A DNA stretch of 33,539 nucleotides. It comes from Acetobacteraceae bacterium (GTDB lineage: Bacteria > Pseudomonadota > Alphaproteobacteria > Acetobacterales > Acetobacteraceae). Every line of letters starts with the position of its first letter. Position 1 is the stretch's first letter. Where the stretch lies: the NCBI GenBank assembly GCA_025360065.1, contig JANYCX010000004.1, positions 1 through 33,539 of the forward strand, given 5' to 3'. Both the position numbers and the translations under genes were made by a program. The notes under the pieces are model-generated. The model searched no databases and was not told the DNA's origin. It saw only the letters and a program-made list of their open reading frames with translations. Shown here in pieces: positions 1-8,787 of this stretch.

Positions 1-567
1 GTTCTCCCACCAGGTCCCGCCGACGCCGGTGTTCTTCTCGAGCACGGTAAACGCGAACCCTGCCGCGCGCAGTTGCAGTGCTGCGTTCAGCCCGCCCATG
101 CCGGCGCCGATCACGGTTACAGTGAAGTCAGCCAGCCGCGCCGGATCGGGTTTCTCCCGCCAGCGCAGCGATCGCGCCGCCGGGTCGAGCGCCAACTCCT
201 CCAGATGATGTTGCAGGTTCTCGCCCGCCATGGTCTGGCCCAGCATCAGCCCCAGGCTGGTGGCAAGCCGTTCGTGCGGGCCGATGGCGATATGGCCCGC
301 GCCGCTGTCGCGATAGGCTTTAAGGAAGGCCACACCCTTGCGGCGGAGCAATGCCACATCCGCGTCTGTCGCTGGCGCAACGAGGTCGGCGTAGCCGGCC
401 TGCACAATCTTCACCCCGGTCGCCGCCACGTCCGGATCGCCGGTGAGCTGATAGAGCAGGCCGCGCAGGACCATCGGCTCGGCATAGGCAATCGCGTCCT
501 CGATCGCGGCATCGTCGGCTGCCAGCAACTCCGGTCGGAAAGACACTTCCTGCTTGGTCATGCCCAT
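1..567 (-). CDS. Baeyer-Villiger-type flavin monooxygenase (N-terminal part, cut by window edge)
   Basis: The first 189 residues are visible and the gene runs off the left edge. A Rossmann FAD-binding motif VIGAGMGG lies at residues 152-159, followed by GVGGTWWEN at 181-189, typical of Baeyer-Villiger and related flavin-containing monooxygenases. These use NADPH and O2 to turn ketones or aldehydes into esters, or to hydroxylate. About 150 residues precede the FAD motif; such an extension is known in 4-hydroxyacetophenone monooxygenase-type enzymes. The ATG at 567 is preceded by GGAGG at 6 nt spacing; a second in-frame ATG follows two codons later. The gene lies 60 bp downstream of the short-chain dehydrogenase on the same strand, so the two are probably cotranscribed. 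The fingerprint FxGxxxHxxxW that separates true BVMOs from other flavin monooxygenases would lie outside the window, so the subtype is inferred. Confidence 0.85.
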   Translation of the reverse strand, partial: MGMTKQEVSFRPELLAADDAAIEDAIAYAEPMVLRGLLYQLTGDPDVAATGVKIVQAGYADLVAPATDADVALLRRKGVAFLKAYRDSGAGHIAIGPHERLATSLGLMLGQTMAGENLQHHLEELALDPAARSLRWREKPDPARLADFTVTVIGAGMGGLNAALQLRAAGFAFTVLEKNTGVGGTWWEN

Positions 568-627
568 CTGACGCCTCCGCGTTGTTTTTCTTATGCGAAT
601 TGAGGGGCGTGGGATCGCAGTGTCAAG

Positions 628-1419
628 TCAAACCGGCTTGCTACCCCCAACCTCATTAATCCCCGCATTGCGGCGAAACGCTTGTATCCCTACGCCCGCC
701 GCATCAAACCCGCCATCATTGGCCAGCGCCTGGCCGTTCACATAGCTCGCTGCATCGCTGCACAGGAACCCGACCAGCCCAGCCATTTCCTCCACTGTGC
801 CATAGCGGCCCATGGGGACAGTATCGTAATAGTCCGACCGGATCGCGACGCTATGCACCAATTTTGCCATTTCGGTTTCCACCGGCCCAGGGCAGACCGC
901 GTTGACTCGCACCCCGAAATTGCCGAACTCCACCGCGTATTGTTTGGTCAGATGGATAATCGCCGCCTTGCTGGTGCCGTAGGCCACCCGCAGGGTACTG
1001 GCGCGCAGGCCAGAGATCGAGGCGATATTCACGATCGCACCGCTTTTCTGCGCCACCATGATCGCGCCGAATGCCTGGGTGCACAAAAACGCACCGTCAA
1101 GATTGATGCCCAGCACATGCCGCCATTCCGCGAAGCTGGTCTCCAGCGCCGGCTTGAACACAGCAACGCCGGCATTGTTCACCAGCGCATCCACTCGGCC
1201 AAACCGCGCCATCACCGAAGCCGCAGCGTCTGCCACCGAAGCGGGATCGGACACATCACAGTGCAGCGCCAGCACCCCCAGCCGCGCCCCGGCCGCCGCC
1301 AGCGTGTCGCGATCATTGTCGAGCAGCACAACGTCATAGTCGTGCGCCAGAAACCACTCCCCGATCGCCAGGCCAATGCCCCGCGCGCCCCCGGTGACGA
1401 CTGCTATTTGCTTGGGCAT
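628..1419 (-). CDS. SDR family NAD(P)-dependent oxidoreductase
   Basis: A classical short-chain dehydrogenase of 263 residues. The cofactor motif TGGARGIG is at residues 9-16, NNAG at 81-84, the catalytic Ser near 134 and YGTSK (Tyr147, Lys151) in the active site. An acidic residue after the second beta strand (LLDND) suggests preference for NAD over NADP; this is inference. I start at the ATG at 1419; a TTG four codons upstream would extend the frame to 1431 but has no better ribosome site. The C-terminal region (SYVNGQALANDGGF) matches the family end, followed by a tail of about 25 residues. It sits between an upstream aminotransferase gene (52 bp gap) and a downstream flavin monooxygenase gene (60 bp gap), so it likely oxidises or reduces an alcohol or ketone in the same pathway. 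The substrate cannot be told from sequence. Confidence 0.9.
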   Translation of the reverse strand: MPKQIAVVTGGARGIGLAIGEWFLAHDYDVVLLDNDRDTLAAAGARLGVLALHCDVSDPASVADAAASVMARFGRVDALVNNAGVAVFKPALETSFAEWRHVLGINLDGAFLCTQAFGAIMVAQKSGAIVNIASISGLRASTLRVAYGTSKAAIIHLTKQYAVEFGNFGVRVNAVCPGPVETEMAKLVHSVAIRSDYYDTVPMGRYGTVEEMAGLVGFLCSDAASYVNGQALANDGGFDAAGVGIQAFRRNAGINEVGGSKPV

Positions 1420-1471
1420 GAGATTATCCAATTCGGTTTACCCGCAATGACGAAGAACGGAACGACTTCCC

Positions 1472-2656
1472 TCAAGCATTCCCCGACAGAAAATCAATCG
1501 CCGCCTGGGCGCCGCCTGGCTTGTGCGGGATGCCCGCCGCCCGAAGCCCCATTTCGACCCCGCCGAGCGTTCCGATCACCTGCAGATCGCCGAGATCGCC
1601 AAGATGCCCGATGCGGAACACGATGTCCGTCAGCCGCCCCAGCCCGGTCCCGAGCGACATATTAAACCGCTCAGCGATCAGCGCCCGCAGGGCGTTGGCG
1701 CTATGGCCTTCCGGCACCCGAATTGCGGTCAGTGCAGACGAATAATCGCGCGGCTCGGCGCAGTTCAGCTCCAGGCCCCAAGCACGCGAGGCACGGCGGC
1801 AGGCTTCGGCGTGGCGATCATGGCGGGCGAATATATTGTCCAGACCTTCTTCGGCCATCATGTCCAGGCCCGTATCCAACCCGTAAAGCAGATTAATCGC
1901 CGGGGTGTAAGGAAAATACCCGGTCTTGTTGATCCCCAGCATCTGCTGCCAGTCGAAATAGGCGCGCGGCAGCTTCGCCGTCTGATAGGCCTTGAGCGCC
2001 TTGGCCGAGATCGCGTTGAACGACAGGCCCGGCGGGAGCATCATGCCTTTTTGCGAACCGGCGACGGTGACATCGACGCCCCATTCGTCGTGGCGGTAAT
2101 CAATACTGCCGAGCGAGGAAATCGCATCCACCAGCAGCAGCGCGCCATGCCCGGCGGCATCGATCGCCCGCCGCACCTGATCGACATGGGTCACGCAGCC
2201 GGTCGAGGTTTCGTTATGCACCACGCAGACAGCCTTGATCCGCCCGGCTTTGTCGGCGGCCAGGATCGCCCCGATTTCGGCCGCATCCGCGCCACGGCGC
2301 CAATCGGTATCGACAAATTCGCACACCAGTTGCAGCCGCTCCGCCATTTGGTGCCACAACTCGGCGAACTGTCCGGTGCGGGTCATCAGCACCGTGTCGC
2401 CGGGGGAAAGCGTGTTCACCAGGGCGGCTTCCCACGCGCCGGTGCCGGACGCCGGGTAGATCACCACCGGCAGCGCCGTCTTAAAAACCGCAGGCAGCTT
2501 TTCCAGAACCTGCGCCCCGAGCTTGCCGAAATCGAGGCTACGATGGTCCATGACCGGGTTATCAATCGCGCGCAAAATCCGGTCCGGCACGTTGGTCGGC
2601 CCTGGAATTTGCAAGAAATGGCGACCGGCGATTCTCTTGCTGGCGAAATAGGTCAT
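1472..2656 (-). CDS. class V aminotransferase, serine-glyoxylate/alanine-glyoxylate type
   Basis: A PLP-dependent fold-type I (class V) aminotransferase of 394 residues, the usual family length. The N-terminus carries IPGPTNVPDRIL and MDHRS (residues 17-40), a phosphate-binding SGTG at 70-73, VHNETSTG at 147-153, the PLP-pyridine Asp177 in VDAISSLGS, and the Schiff-base lysine Lys203 in GSQKGMM. The C-terminus has FNMSLGTGLG and FRIGHLGD. This pattern fits serine-glyoxylate aminotransferases, which transfer the amino group of serine (or alanine) to glyoxylate giving glycine; ureidoglycine-glyoxylate aminotransferases are close relatives. The ATG at 2656 has AGGAG 6 nt upstream. It heads a leftward cluster with the dehydrogenase and monooxygenase and is divergent (98 bp) from a 2-hydroxyacid dehydrogenase that could supply a 2-oxo acid such as glyoxylate. 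That metabolic link is inferred. Confidence 0.9.
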   Translation of the reverse strand: MTYFASKRIAGRHFLQIPGPTNVPDRILRAIDNPVMDHRSLDFGKLGAQVLEKLPAVFKTALPVVIYPASGTGAWEAALVNTLSPGDTVLMTRTGQFAELWHQMAERLQLVCEFVDTDWRRGADAAEIGAILAADKAGRIKAVCVVHNETSTGCVTHVDQVRRAIDAAGHGALLLVDAISSLGSIDYRHDEWGVDVTVAGSQKGMMLPPGLSFNAISAKALKAYQTAKLPRAYFDWQQMLGINKTGYFPYTPAINLLYGLDTGLDMMAEEGLDNIFARHDRHAEACRRASRAWGLELNCAEPRDYSSALTAIRVPEGHSANALRALIAERFNMSLGTGLGRLTDIVFRIGHLGDLGDLQVIGTLGGVEMGLRAAGIPHKPGGAQAAIDFLSGNA

Positions 2657-2754
2657 GGGATGCTCCTGTTACCGCGTCATATGCCGATCCAGCCGCCGCT
2701 TGCCAATCCGCGCCGCATCCCCGATCACCCAATTGCACGCATTGGAGAGACGTC

Positions 2755-5607
2755 ATGAACGCAGAGGCGCGCCTACGCCGCGAAATCGCCGGGGAGGTTC
2801 TGTTTAGCACCGCCGACCGCGGCCGCTACGCCACCGACGCCTCCATCTACCAGATCATGCCCGCCGGCGTGGTGATCCCCGAACGCATCGAGGATGTCGT
2901 CGCCACGATGTCCATCGCCCGCGAAGCCGGGATTTCGGTTCTTGCCCGCGGCGGCGGCACCAGCCAATGCGGCCAGACGGTCAATTCCGGCCTGGTGATC
3001 GATTGCTCCAAACACCTCCGCAAGCTGATCTCGGTCGATGCCCAGGCCCAACGCGCCTGGGTCGAACCCGGCATGGTGCTCGGCGCGCTGAACGCCGAAC
3101 TGCGCCCCCACGGGTTGTTCTTCCCGGTCGATCCGTCCACCCACGCCCGCTGCACCATCGGCGGCATGGCGGGCAATAATAGCTGTGGGTCCAAATCCAT
3201 CCGCTACGGGCTGATGGCCGATAATGTCTCGGCCATCGACGCCATTCTCGCCGACGGCACGCGCCACCGCTTCGGCCCGGTCGGGCCTGAAGCCGATCCG
3301 CGCATTACCGCGTTGCTCGCCGACATGCGCGCTTTAGGCATGGCAGAAGCCGCCGAGATCGAGGCCCGCTTTCCCAAGCAACTGCGCCGCGTCGGTGGCT
3401 ACAATATTGACGCACTGACCCCAGCCGCCCACGCGTCCGGCCGCGACAATCTTGCCCGCCTGCTGGTCGGCTCGGAGGGCACCCTCGCATTCTCGGCGGC
3501 AATCGCGCTGATGCTGTCGCCGATCAAGCCGCGCAAAGTCCTCGGCATCTGCCAGTTCCCCGATTTCCGCGCCGCGATGGCTGCCGCCCAGCATCTGGTG
3601 ACCCTCAATCCGGAGGCGGTGGAACTGGTCGATCGCACCATGATCGACCTCGGCCGCGCCATCCCGATGTTCCGCGCCACCATTGACCGCATGTTGATCG
3701 GGCAGCCCAATTCCGTGCTGATCGTCGAGTTCCACGGCTTTGACGACGCGCCGCTGCTGGCGAAGCTTGCCGATCTCGACACCATGATGGGCGATCTCGG
3801 CTATCCCCGCGCCGTGGTTCGCGCCCTCGATCCTGCCTTCCAGGCCGATATCGCCGCCGTCCGTGAAGCCGGCCTCAACATCATGATGTCGATGAAGGGC
3901 GACGGAAAACCGGTATCCTTCATCGAGGATTGCGCCGTCGATCTGCCCGATCTTGCCGACTTCACCGAACGGCTTAACGATGTGTTCGAACGCCACAACA
4001 CCAAGGGCACCTGGTATGCCCACGCATCCGTCGGCTGCCTGCACGTCCGCCCGGTGCTGAGCATGAAGGATGGCGCCGACGTGTCGCGCATGCGCGCCAT
4101 CGCCGAGGAATGTTTCGACCTCGTCCATGAGTACAAGGGCAGCCATTCCGGCGAACATGGCGACGGGATTGTGCGCAGTGAATTTCACGAGAAAATGTTC
4201 GGCCCGCGCATCGTGCGCGCCTTCGAGCAGGTCAAGGACAGCTTCGACCCCTCGGGGCTGTTCAACCCCGGCCGGATTGTCCACCCACCGCGCATGGATG
4301 ACCGGTCGCTGCTGCGCTATCCGGCCGATTACACCCCGATCGATTTCGCCCCGAAGCTGGATTGGTCAGCCTGGCCCGGTGCGCAGGGCGGCATGTTGGG
4401 GGCGGTCGAAATGTGCAACAATAACGGAAGTTGCCGCAGCTTCGATGCCGGGGTGATGTGCCCGAGTTTCCGGATCACCCGCGACGAGGAGCACGCGACC
4501 CGCGGCCGCGCCAACACGCTGCGCCTGGCGCTCACCGGACAACTCGGCGCCGATGCGATCACCGGGCCGGATGTTGCCGAAAGCCTGTCGCTCTGCGTGT
4601 CCTGCAAAGCCTGCCGCCGCGAATGCCCGACCGGCGTCGATATGGCCAAGCTGAAGATCGAGGTCACCGCCGCCCGTGCCGACCGCCACGGTGTGCCTTT
4701 GCGGGACCGTCTGGTTGCAGAACTTCCCCGCATCGCGCCCTGGGCGGCGCGGATGCCCGCGCTCGCCAATCTGCGCAATACATCCGCATGGTTGCGCAAG
4801 CTGGGCGGCAGGATTGGGCTGGCGGAAAACCGGTCGCTGCCCGAATTCGTCGCCAACCCCTTCCGTGACGACGAAGGCGATGCCGGCCCGCATGACGTGC
4901 TGTTGCTCGCCGACACCTTCAACCGCGCCTTCGAGCCGGAAAACCTACGAGCCGGGCTGAAGGTTTTGCGCGCCGCCGGATTGCGCGCTGGCGTCGCAAA
5001 AGGCGACGGACGCCCGCTTTGTTGCGGCCGCACCTACCTTGCCGCCGGAATGGTGGATCGGGCGCGCACAGAAGCCCAACGGATGCTCGCCGCGTTGCAG
5101 GGGGATGCCCCGGTGATCGGGCTGGAGCCATCGTGCCTGTTCACCCTGAAGGACGAGTTTCCGTCTTTGCTGCCTGGACCCGAGGCACAGAAACTGGCGG
5201 ATCGGGCGATGCTGCTGGGCGAATACCTCGCCAAAACCAAACCTGCTTTGCCCTATCAGACCATGACCGCAACCGCGCATGTCCACGGCCATTGCCATCA
5301 GAAAAGCTTCGGCGCCTTTGTGCCCGGCCTCGCGGCGTTGCGGCAAATTCCCGGATTGGATGCCAAGCCCATCGCATCATCCTGCTGCGGCATGGCTGGC
5401 AGTTTTGGCTACCAGTCCGAAAGCCAGGACGCCTCGCGAGCGATGGCCGAAGCCGGATTGCTGCCCGCAGTACGCGCCGCCGGCGTCGATGACATCATCA
5501 TCGCCGACGGCACCTCGTGCCGGCATCAGATCAACGATCTCGGCGGGCGCAAAGCGGTGCATTCGGCAGTGGTGATGGCCCGCGCCCTCAGTGTCGCCGG
5601 GGCATAG
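2755..5607 (+). CDS. FAD-binding and Fe-S-binding 2-hydroxyacid dehydrogenase (GlcD/GlpC-type fusion)
   Basis: A 950-residue multidomain flavoprotein. Residues about 30-250 form a PCMH-type FAD domain (ARGGGTSQCG near 64-73, NNSCGSKSIRYG, GSEGTLAF). Residues about 250-510 are the FAD-oxidase C-terminal domain, ending in HSGEHGDG and the FDPSGLFNPG motif. Cysteine clusters follow: Cys554, Cys560, Cys569, and CxxCxxCxxxCP at 614-624, ligating iron-sulfur clusters. Two CCG motifs (756-757 and 877-878) mark the cysteine-rich domain seen in GlpC and lactate-utilisation proteins. The architecture matches YdiJ-like D-2-hydroxyglutarate or D-lactate/glycolate dehydrogenases that oxidise a D-2-hydroxyacid and pass electrons to a membrane carrier. 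No signal peptide or membrane segment is visible. The ATG at 2755 is preceded by GGAGAG. It is divergent from the glyoxylate aminotransferase gene, which hints at glycolate or a related acid as substrate, but this is not provable here. Confidence 0.88.
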   Translation: MNAEARLRREIAGEVLFSTADRGRYATDASIYQIMPAGVVIPERIEDVVATMSIAREAGISVLARGGGTSQCGQTVNSGLVIDCSKHLRKLISVDAQAQRAWVEPGMVLGALNAELRPHGLFFPVDPSTHARCTIGGMAGNNSCGSKSIRYGLMADNVSAIDAILADGTRHRFGPVGPEADPRITALLADMRALGMAEAAEIEARFPKQLRRVGGYNIDALTPAAHASGRDNLARLLVGSEGTLAFSAAIALMLSPIKPRKVLGICQFPDFRAAMAAAQHLVTLNPEAVELVDRTMIDLGRAIPMFRATIDRMLIGQPNSVLIVEFHGFDDAPLLAKLADLDTMMGDLGYPRAVVRALDPAFQADIAAVREAGLNIMMSMKGDGKPVSFIEDCAVDLPDLADFTERLNDVFERHNTKGTWYAHASVGCLHVRPVLSMKDGADVSRMRAIAEECFDLVHEYKGSHSGEHGDGIVRSEFHEKMFGPRIVRAFEQVKDSFDPSGLFNPGRIVHPPRMDDRSLLRYPADYTPIDFAPKLDWSAWPGAQGGMLGAVEMCNNNGSCRSFDAGVMCPSFRITRDEEHATRGRANTLRLALTGQLGADAITGPDVAESLSLCVSCKACRRECPTGVDMAKLKIEVTAARADRHGVPLRDRLVAELPRIAPWAARMPALANLRNTSAWLRKLGGRIGLAENRSLPEFVANPFRDDEGDAGPHDVLLLADTFNRAFEPENLRAGLKVLRAAGLRAGVAKGDGRPLCCGRTYLAAGMVDRARTEAQRMLAALQGDAPVIGLEPSCLFTLKDEFPSLLPGPEAQKLADRAMLLGEYLAKTKPALPYQTMTATAHVHGHCHQKSFGAFVPGLAALRQIPGLDAKPIASSCCGMAGSFGYQSESQDASRAMAEAGLLPAVRAAGVDDIIIADGTSCRHQINDLGGRKAVHSAVVMARALSVAGA

Positions 5608-5771
5608 CGTTCGGCAAGTTCGTCGATCAGGATCAGCAGCCCGGTCGCCAGGTGGCGCGACAGATAATCCGGGATGGTCCCGGTGCGCCCGCAAAATTGA
5701 TAGGACAAGCTGATGTCGGCCGCCGCTCGGGCCAACGGCGACGGGCTCGCCGCCTTGGCCAGCTCACCGTA
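5526..5771 (-). other. coding-like stretch in frame after the parC stop
   Basis: Directly after the TGA of parC the same frame stays open for 81 more codons, ending at a TGA just left of 5526. The part over 5600-5735 reads like real protein (for example SLSYQFCGRTGTIPDYLSRH, then LATGLLILIDELAERYA) and its codons end mostly in G or C like the genes around it. The rest overlaps the 3' end of the convergent dehydrogenase gene in antisense. No convincing start codon with a ribosome site is visible (only TTG at 5735). It may be a gene remnant, a stop-codon readthrough extension of ParC, or chance in GC-rich DNA. I do not recognise the peptide. Confidence 0.25.
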
Positions 5772-7997
5772 TCACCCAAACTTCCCCGACTTCGGAAACC
5801 CATTCGGCGGCAACCGCCCCGCCCCGGCCCGCTCCCCGAGCCAAGGCCGCAAATCGGTCTCTGTCCGGGTCTTCTCTCCCAACCGCCAAGTCAAACCGTC
5901 GGCGATGACGAACATCTTCGCGTCGCGCATGCCGCCATCCTTGAATTTCTGCAGGATTACCCCGGCGCCGCGGGTCATTTCCGGGATTTGCGCCAGCGAG
6001 AACACCAGCAGCTTCTTGTTATCGCCGATCGTCGCGATATGGTCGCCCGCAACCGCGATGCAGAACGACGCTTCTTCGCCGGGCTTGAGGTTGAGAACTT
6101 GCTTGCCGGTGCGCTTTTCCGCCTGCAAATCCTCGGCCTTGGCGATGAAGCCACGCCCCGAATTGGTTGCCACTAGATAGCGGCTCGCCTCGCGCCAGAT
6201 GAATAGCGCGGTAACATCGTCTTCGTTGGTCAGTTCGCCCAGCAACCGGACCGGCTGGCCGTCACCCCGGCCGCGCGGCAATTCATCGGCTTTGAGCGTG
6301 TAGGCGCGGCCATTGGTGGCGAACAGGCACAGCCGATCCGTTGTTTCGCAGGTCACCATCAGCCGTAGTTTGTCACCGTCCTTAAATTTGAGGTCGGCAT
6401 CCGGCGCCAGATGGCCCTTCATCGCCCGGATCCAGCCTTTGTCGGACAGGATGACGGTGATCGGTTCGCGCTCAACGAAGGCTTCGGTGGCAATCGCCAC
6501 CTCGGTCGGCGCCTCAGCCAGCCGGGTCCGCCGCGTGCCGAGCAGCCCGCCGCCAAACGTGGTGCGCATGGTTGCAAGCTCGGCCGAAATCCGCTGCCAG
6601 CGTTTGCCGATATCGGCGAGCAGCGCGTGGAGATTCTTACGCTCCCCGGAAAGCAACTTATGCTCCTTGCGGATTTCGATTTCTTCCAGCCTGCGTAGGC
6701 TGCGCAGCCGCATGTTGAGCACCGCCTCGGCCTGCAACTCACTGAGTTCGAAGTTTTTCATCAGAACGACTTTGGGCTCGTCCTCGTTCCGGATGATGCG
6801 GATCACCTCATCGATATTGAGGTAAACCGCGAGAAACCCGTCAAGAATTTCGATCCGCCGATCGATAGCCGCCAGCCGGTGCTCACTGCGCCGACGCAGC
6901 ACCACTTCGCGATGGTCGAGCCATTGCCGCAGCACCTGCTTCAATCCCAAGACCATCGGGGTGCGATCGGCGGTGAGCACGTTCATGTTGAGCGGGAAGC
7001 GGGTTTCAAGCTGGGTGGCGCGGAACAAGGTCGCCATCAGCACGTCAGGCTCCACACCGCGCGCCTTCGGCTCGAACACCAGCCGCACGGTTTCGGCCGA
7101 TTCGTCGCGGATATCGCCGAGCAATGGCAGTTTCTTTTCTTCGAGCAATTGCGCGATCTGTTCGATCAGGCGGGATTTCTGAACCTGGAACGGGATTTCG
7201 GTGACCACGATGACCCAACTTCCCAGCCGACCTCGCTCGATCTCCCACTTGGCGCGGAGCCGAAAGCCACCCCGGCCGGTTTCGTAAGCTTGCAGAATGG
7301 CGGATTTGTCTTCCACCAAGGTGCCCCCGGTGGGGAAATCTGGGCCCGGCATGTGGGCGAGCAATGCTTCAGTGCCGGCGTCCGGGTGGGCGAGTAGATG
7401 GATCGCCGCAGCACAAACCTCGCCGGCATTATGTGGCGGGATGGATGTTGCCATGCCAACCGCGATGCCAGCCGCGCCATTGGCGAGCAGATTGGGGAAC
7501 GCCCCCGGCAGCACCAGCGGTTCATGTTCCTCGCCATCATAGGTCGGGCGGAAATCGACCGCGTCCTGGTCGATGCCTTCGAGCATCGCCTGGGCGATTT
7601 CGGTCAGCCGCGCCTCGGTGTAGCGCATGGCCGCGGCGTTATCGCCGTCGATGTTGCCGAAATTGCCCTGGCCTTCGACGAGGGGGAAGCGGGCGGCGAA
7701 TTCCTGCGCCATCCGCACCATGGCATCGTAAATGCTGGCATCGCCATGCGGATGGAACTTGCCCATCACATCGCCGACGATGCGGGCGCATTTCTTGAAG
7801 CCCGAGGCCGGATCGAGCCGCAACTGATGCATCGCATAGACCAGCCGCCGATGCACCGGCTTCAGCCCATCGCGCACATCGGGCAGCGATCGTGACATGA
7901 TGGTGGACATCGCGTAGGCGAGGTAACGCTCCGACAACGCATCGGCGAGGCGCTGTTCCTCGATATGTCCAGGCTGGTCGTCAGGCATCATGCTCAT
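5772..7997 (-). CDS. parC: DNA topoisomerase IV subunit A
   Basis: A full-length ParC of 741 residues. It cuts and religates DNA in the ParC2ParE2 complex to decatenate daughter chromosomes. The N-terminal core has DALSERYLAYAMSTI, GLKPVHRR, GKFHPHGD at 79-86, and the catalytic Tyr126 in AAMRYTEARL. A tower and coiled coil occupy the middle, and a beta-propeller-like DNA-wrapping region follows residue 500. It is ParC rather than GyrA because it lacks the GyrA-box QRRGGKG and lies in the recO-parC order. In the quinolone-resistance region, Ala87 stands where E. coli ParC has Ser80, and Asp91 where it has Glu84. The ATG at 7997 overlaps the end of recO by 17 bp with GGAG just upstream; in-frame ATGs also occur at 7991 and 7988. 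Translational coupling to recO is likely. Confidence 0.96.
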   Translation of the reverse strand: MSMMPDDQPGHIEEQRLADALSERYLAYAMSTIMSRSLPDVRDGLKPVHRRLVYAMHQLRLDPASGFKKCARIVGDVMGKFHPHGDASIYDAMVRMAQEFAARFPLVEGQGNFGNIDGDNAAAMRYTEARLTEIAQAMLEGIDQDAVDFRPTYDGEEHEPLVLPGAFPNLLANGAAGIAVGMATSIPPHNAGEVCAAAIHLLAHPDAGTEALLAHMPGPDFPTGGTLVEDKSAILQAYETGRGGFRLRAKWEIERGRLGSWVIVVTEIPFQVQKSRLIEQIAQLLEEKKLPLLGDIRDESAETVRLVFEPKARGVEPDVLMATLFRATQLETRFPLNMNVLTADRTPMVLGLKQVLRQWLDHREVVLRRRSEHRLAAIDRRIEILDGFLAVYLNIDEVIRIIRNEDEPKVVLMKNFELSELQAEAVLNMRLRSLRRLEEIEIRKEHKLLSGERKNLHALLADIGKRWQRISAELATMRTTFGGGLLGTRRTRLAEAPTEVAIATEAFVEREPITVILSDKGWIRAMKGHLAPDADLKFKDGDKLRLMVTCETTDRLCLFATNGRAYTLKADELPRGRGDGQPVRLLGELTNEDDVTALFIWREASRYLVATNSGRGFIAKAEDLQAEKRTGKQVLNLKPGEEASFCIAVAGDHIATIGDNKKLLVFSLAQIPEMTRGAGVILQKFKDGGMRDAKMFVIADGLTWRLGEKTRTETDLRPWLGERAGAGRLPPNGFPKSGKFG

Positions 7998-8736
7998 CGC
8001 GCTCCGTTAGCTCAGCCACAAGCTCGTACAGTGCCAGGCGGGGGGACGGCAACGGCAGATGTCGCAGGCCAAATGCGTCCCGCGCGAGGAAATGGCCTGT
8101 CAGGCGCAAACCATCGCGCCACTGCACAGGGTCGTCCTCTTCCGCATTCGGCCGCAACCCCTGCCGCAGCAGGCGCGGTAGGGGTAATAGCCGTTCGCGC
8201 CATTGCCCGGCGGCGGCCTGGCTGACCGCCCGGCCGCTGCGTGGTGACACAAAAGCCAGATCGTCGGTGGCGCCGGTTACCGCGCAGGACGACAAATCCA
8301 AGCCGTAGCCGAGGGCTGCGAGCAATTCCGCTTCCCAGGCAATCAGCGCGCCGAGTTGCCGCGATCCGTGCGGCAGCATGGTGAGCAGGCGCAGCAATCC
8401 GTCGAACACCCCCGGATGCGCGTCCCGTTCCGGCAAAGCGCCGGCGGCAACCGCGCAGCACGATGTGAGCATGGCGAGCGCCAGCCGATCATCCATCACA
8501 AAGCCCGCGGTTGCGTGCACCGGTTCGGCGGCAAAATGCCCAAGCTGATCGGATAGCCGCCCTACCCACCGTAATTCCAGCAAATTCCCCACCTGCCACA
8601 ATGCCGCTTGCCGCGATTGCGCGCCGCGTGCGAGGCCGCGATGAGCACCGTGTTCAGCCGTCATCACCGTGGCGATGGCGTCGCTTTCGCCAAACGGGCG
8701 GGTTTCAAGGACAATGCCGGGGGCTTGCCAGTCCAT
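7981..8736 (-). CDS. recO: DNA repair protein RecO
   Basis: A 251-residue RecO. RecO works with RecR (and RecF) to load RecA on SSB-coated single-stranded DNA during gap repair. The N-terminal OB fold is recognisable (GIVLETRPFGESDAIATVMT, then GLARGAQS near residues 34-41), followed by the helical domain with the LGYGLDLSSCAVTG segment near residues 145-158 and the C-terminal RLTGHFLARDAFG. Length and order of segments match alphaproteobacterial RecO. The ATG at 8736 lacks a strong ribosome site. It precedes parC (17 bp overlap) as in many alphaproteobacteria, but instead of following era directly it is separated from it by a Nudix gene and a broken nucleotidyltransferase gene. Confidence 0.93.
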   Translation of the reverse strand: MDWQAPGIVLETRPFGESDAIATVMTAEHGAHRGLARGAQSRQAALWQVGNLLELRWVGRLSDQLGHFAAEPVHATAGFVMDDRLALAMLTSCCAVAAGALPERDAHPGVFDGLLRLLTMLPHGSRQLGALIAWEAELLAALGYGLDLSSCAVTGATDDLAFVSPRSGRAVSQAAAGQWRERLLPLPRLLRQGLRPNAEEDDPVQWRDGLRLTGHFLARDAFGLRHLPLPSPRLALYELVAELTERDEHDA

Positions 8737-8787
8737 GTTATGGTAACCGAAATGGATGAGGGTTACCGGGAGGAGGCTGTGCCATCC

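Noticed and set aside
1523-2758. A 411-codon open frame antisense to the aminotransferase gene
   Set aside because: It is a GC-rich mirror frame: the sense strand has clear family motifs, while the antisense protein has low-complexity His/Arg/Gln-rich composition and no ribosome site.
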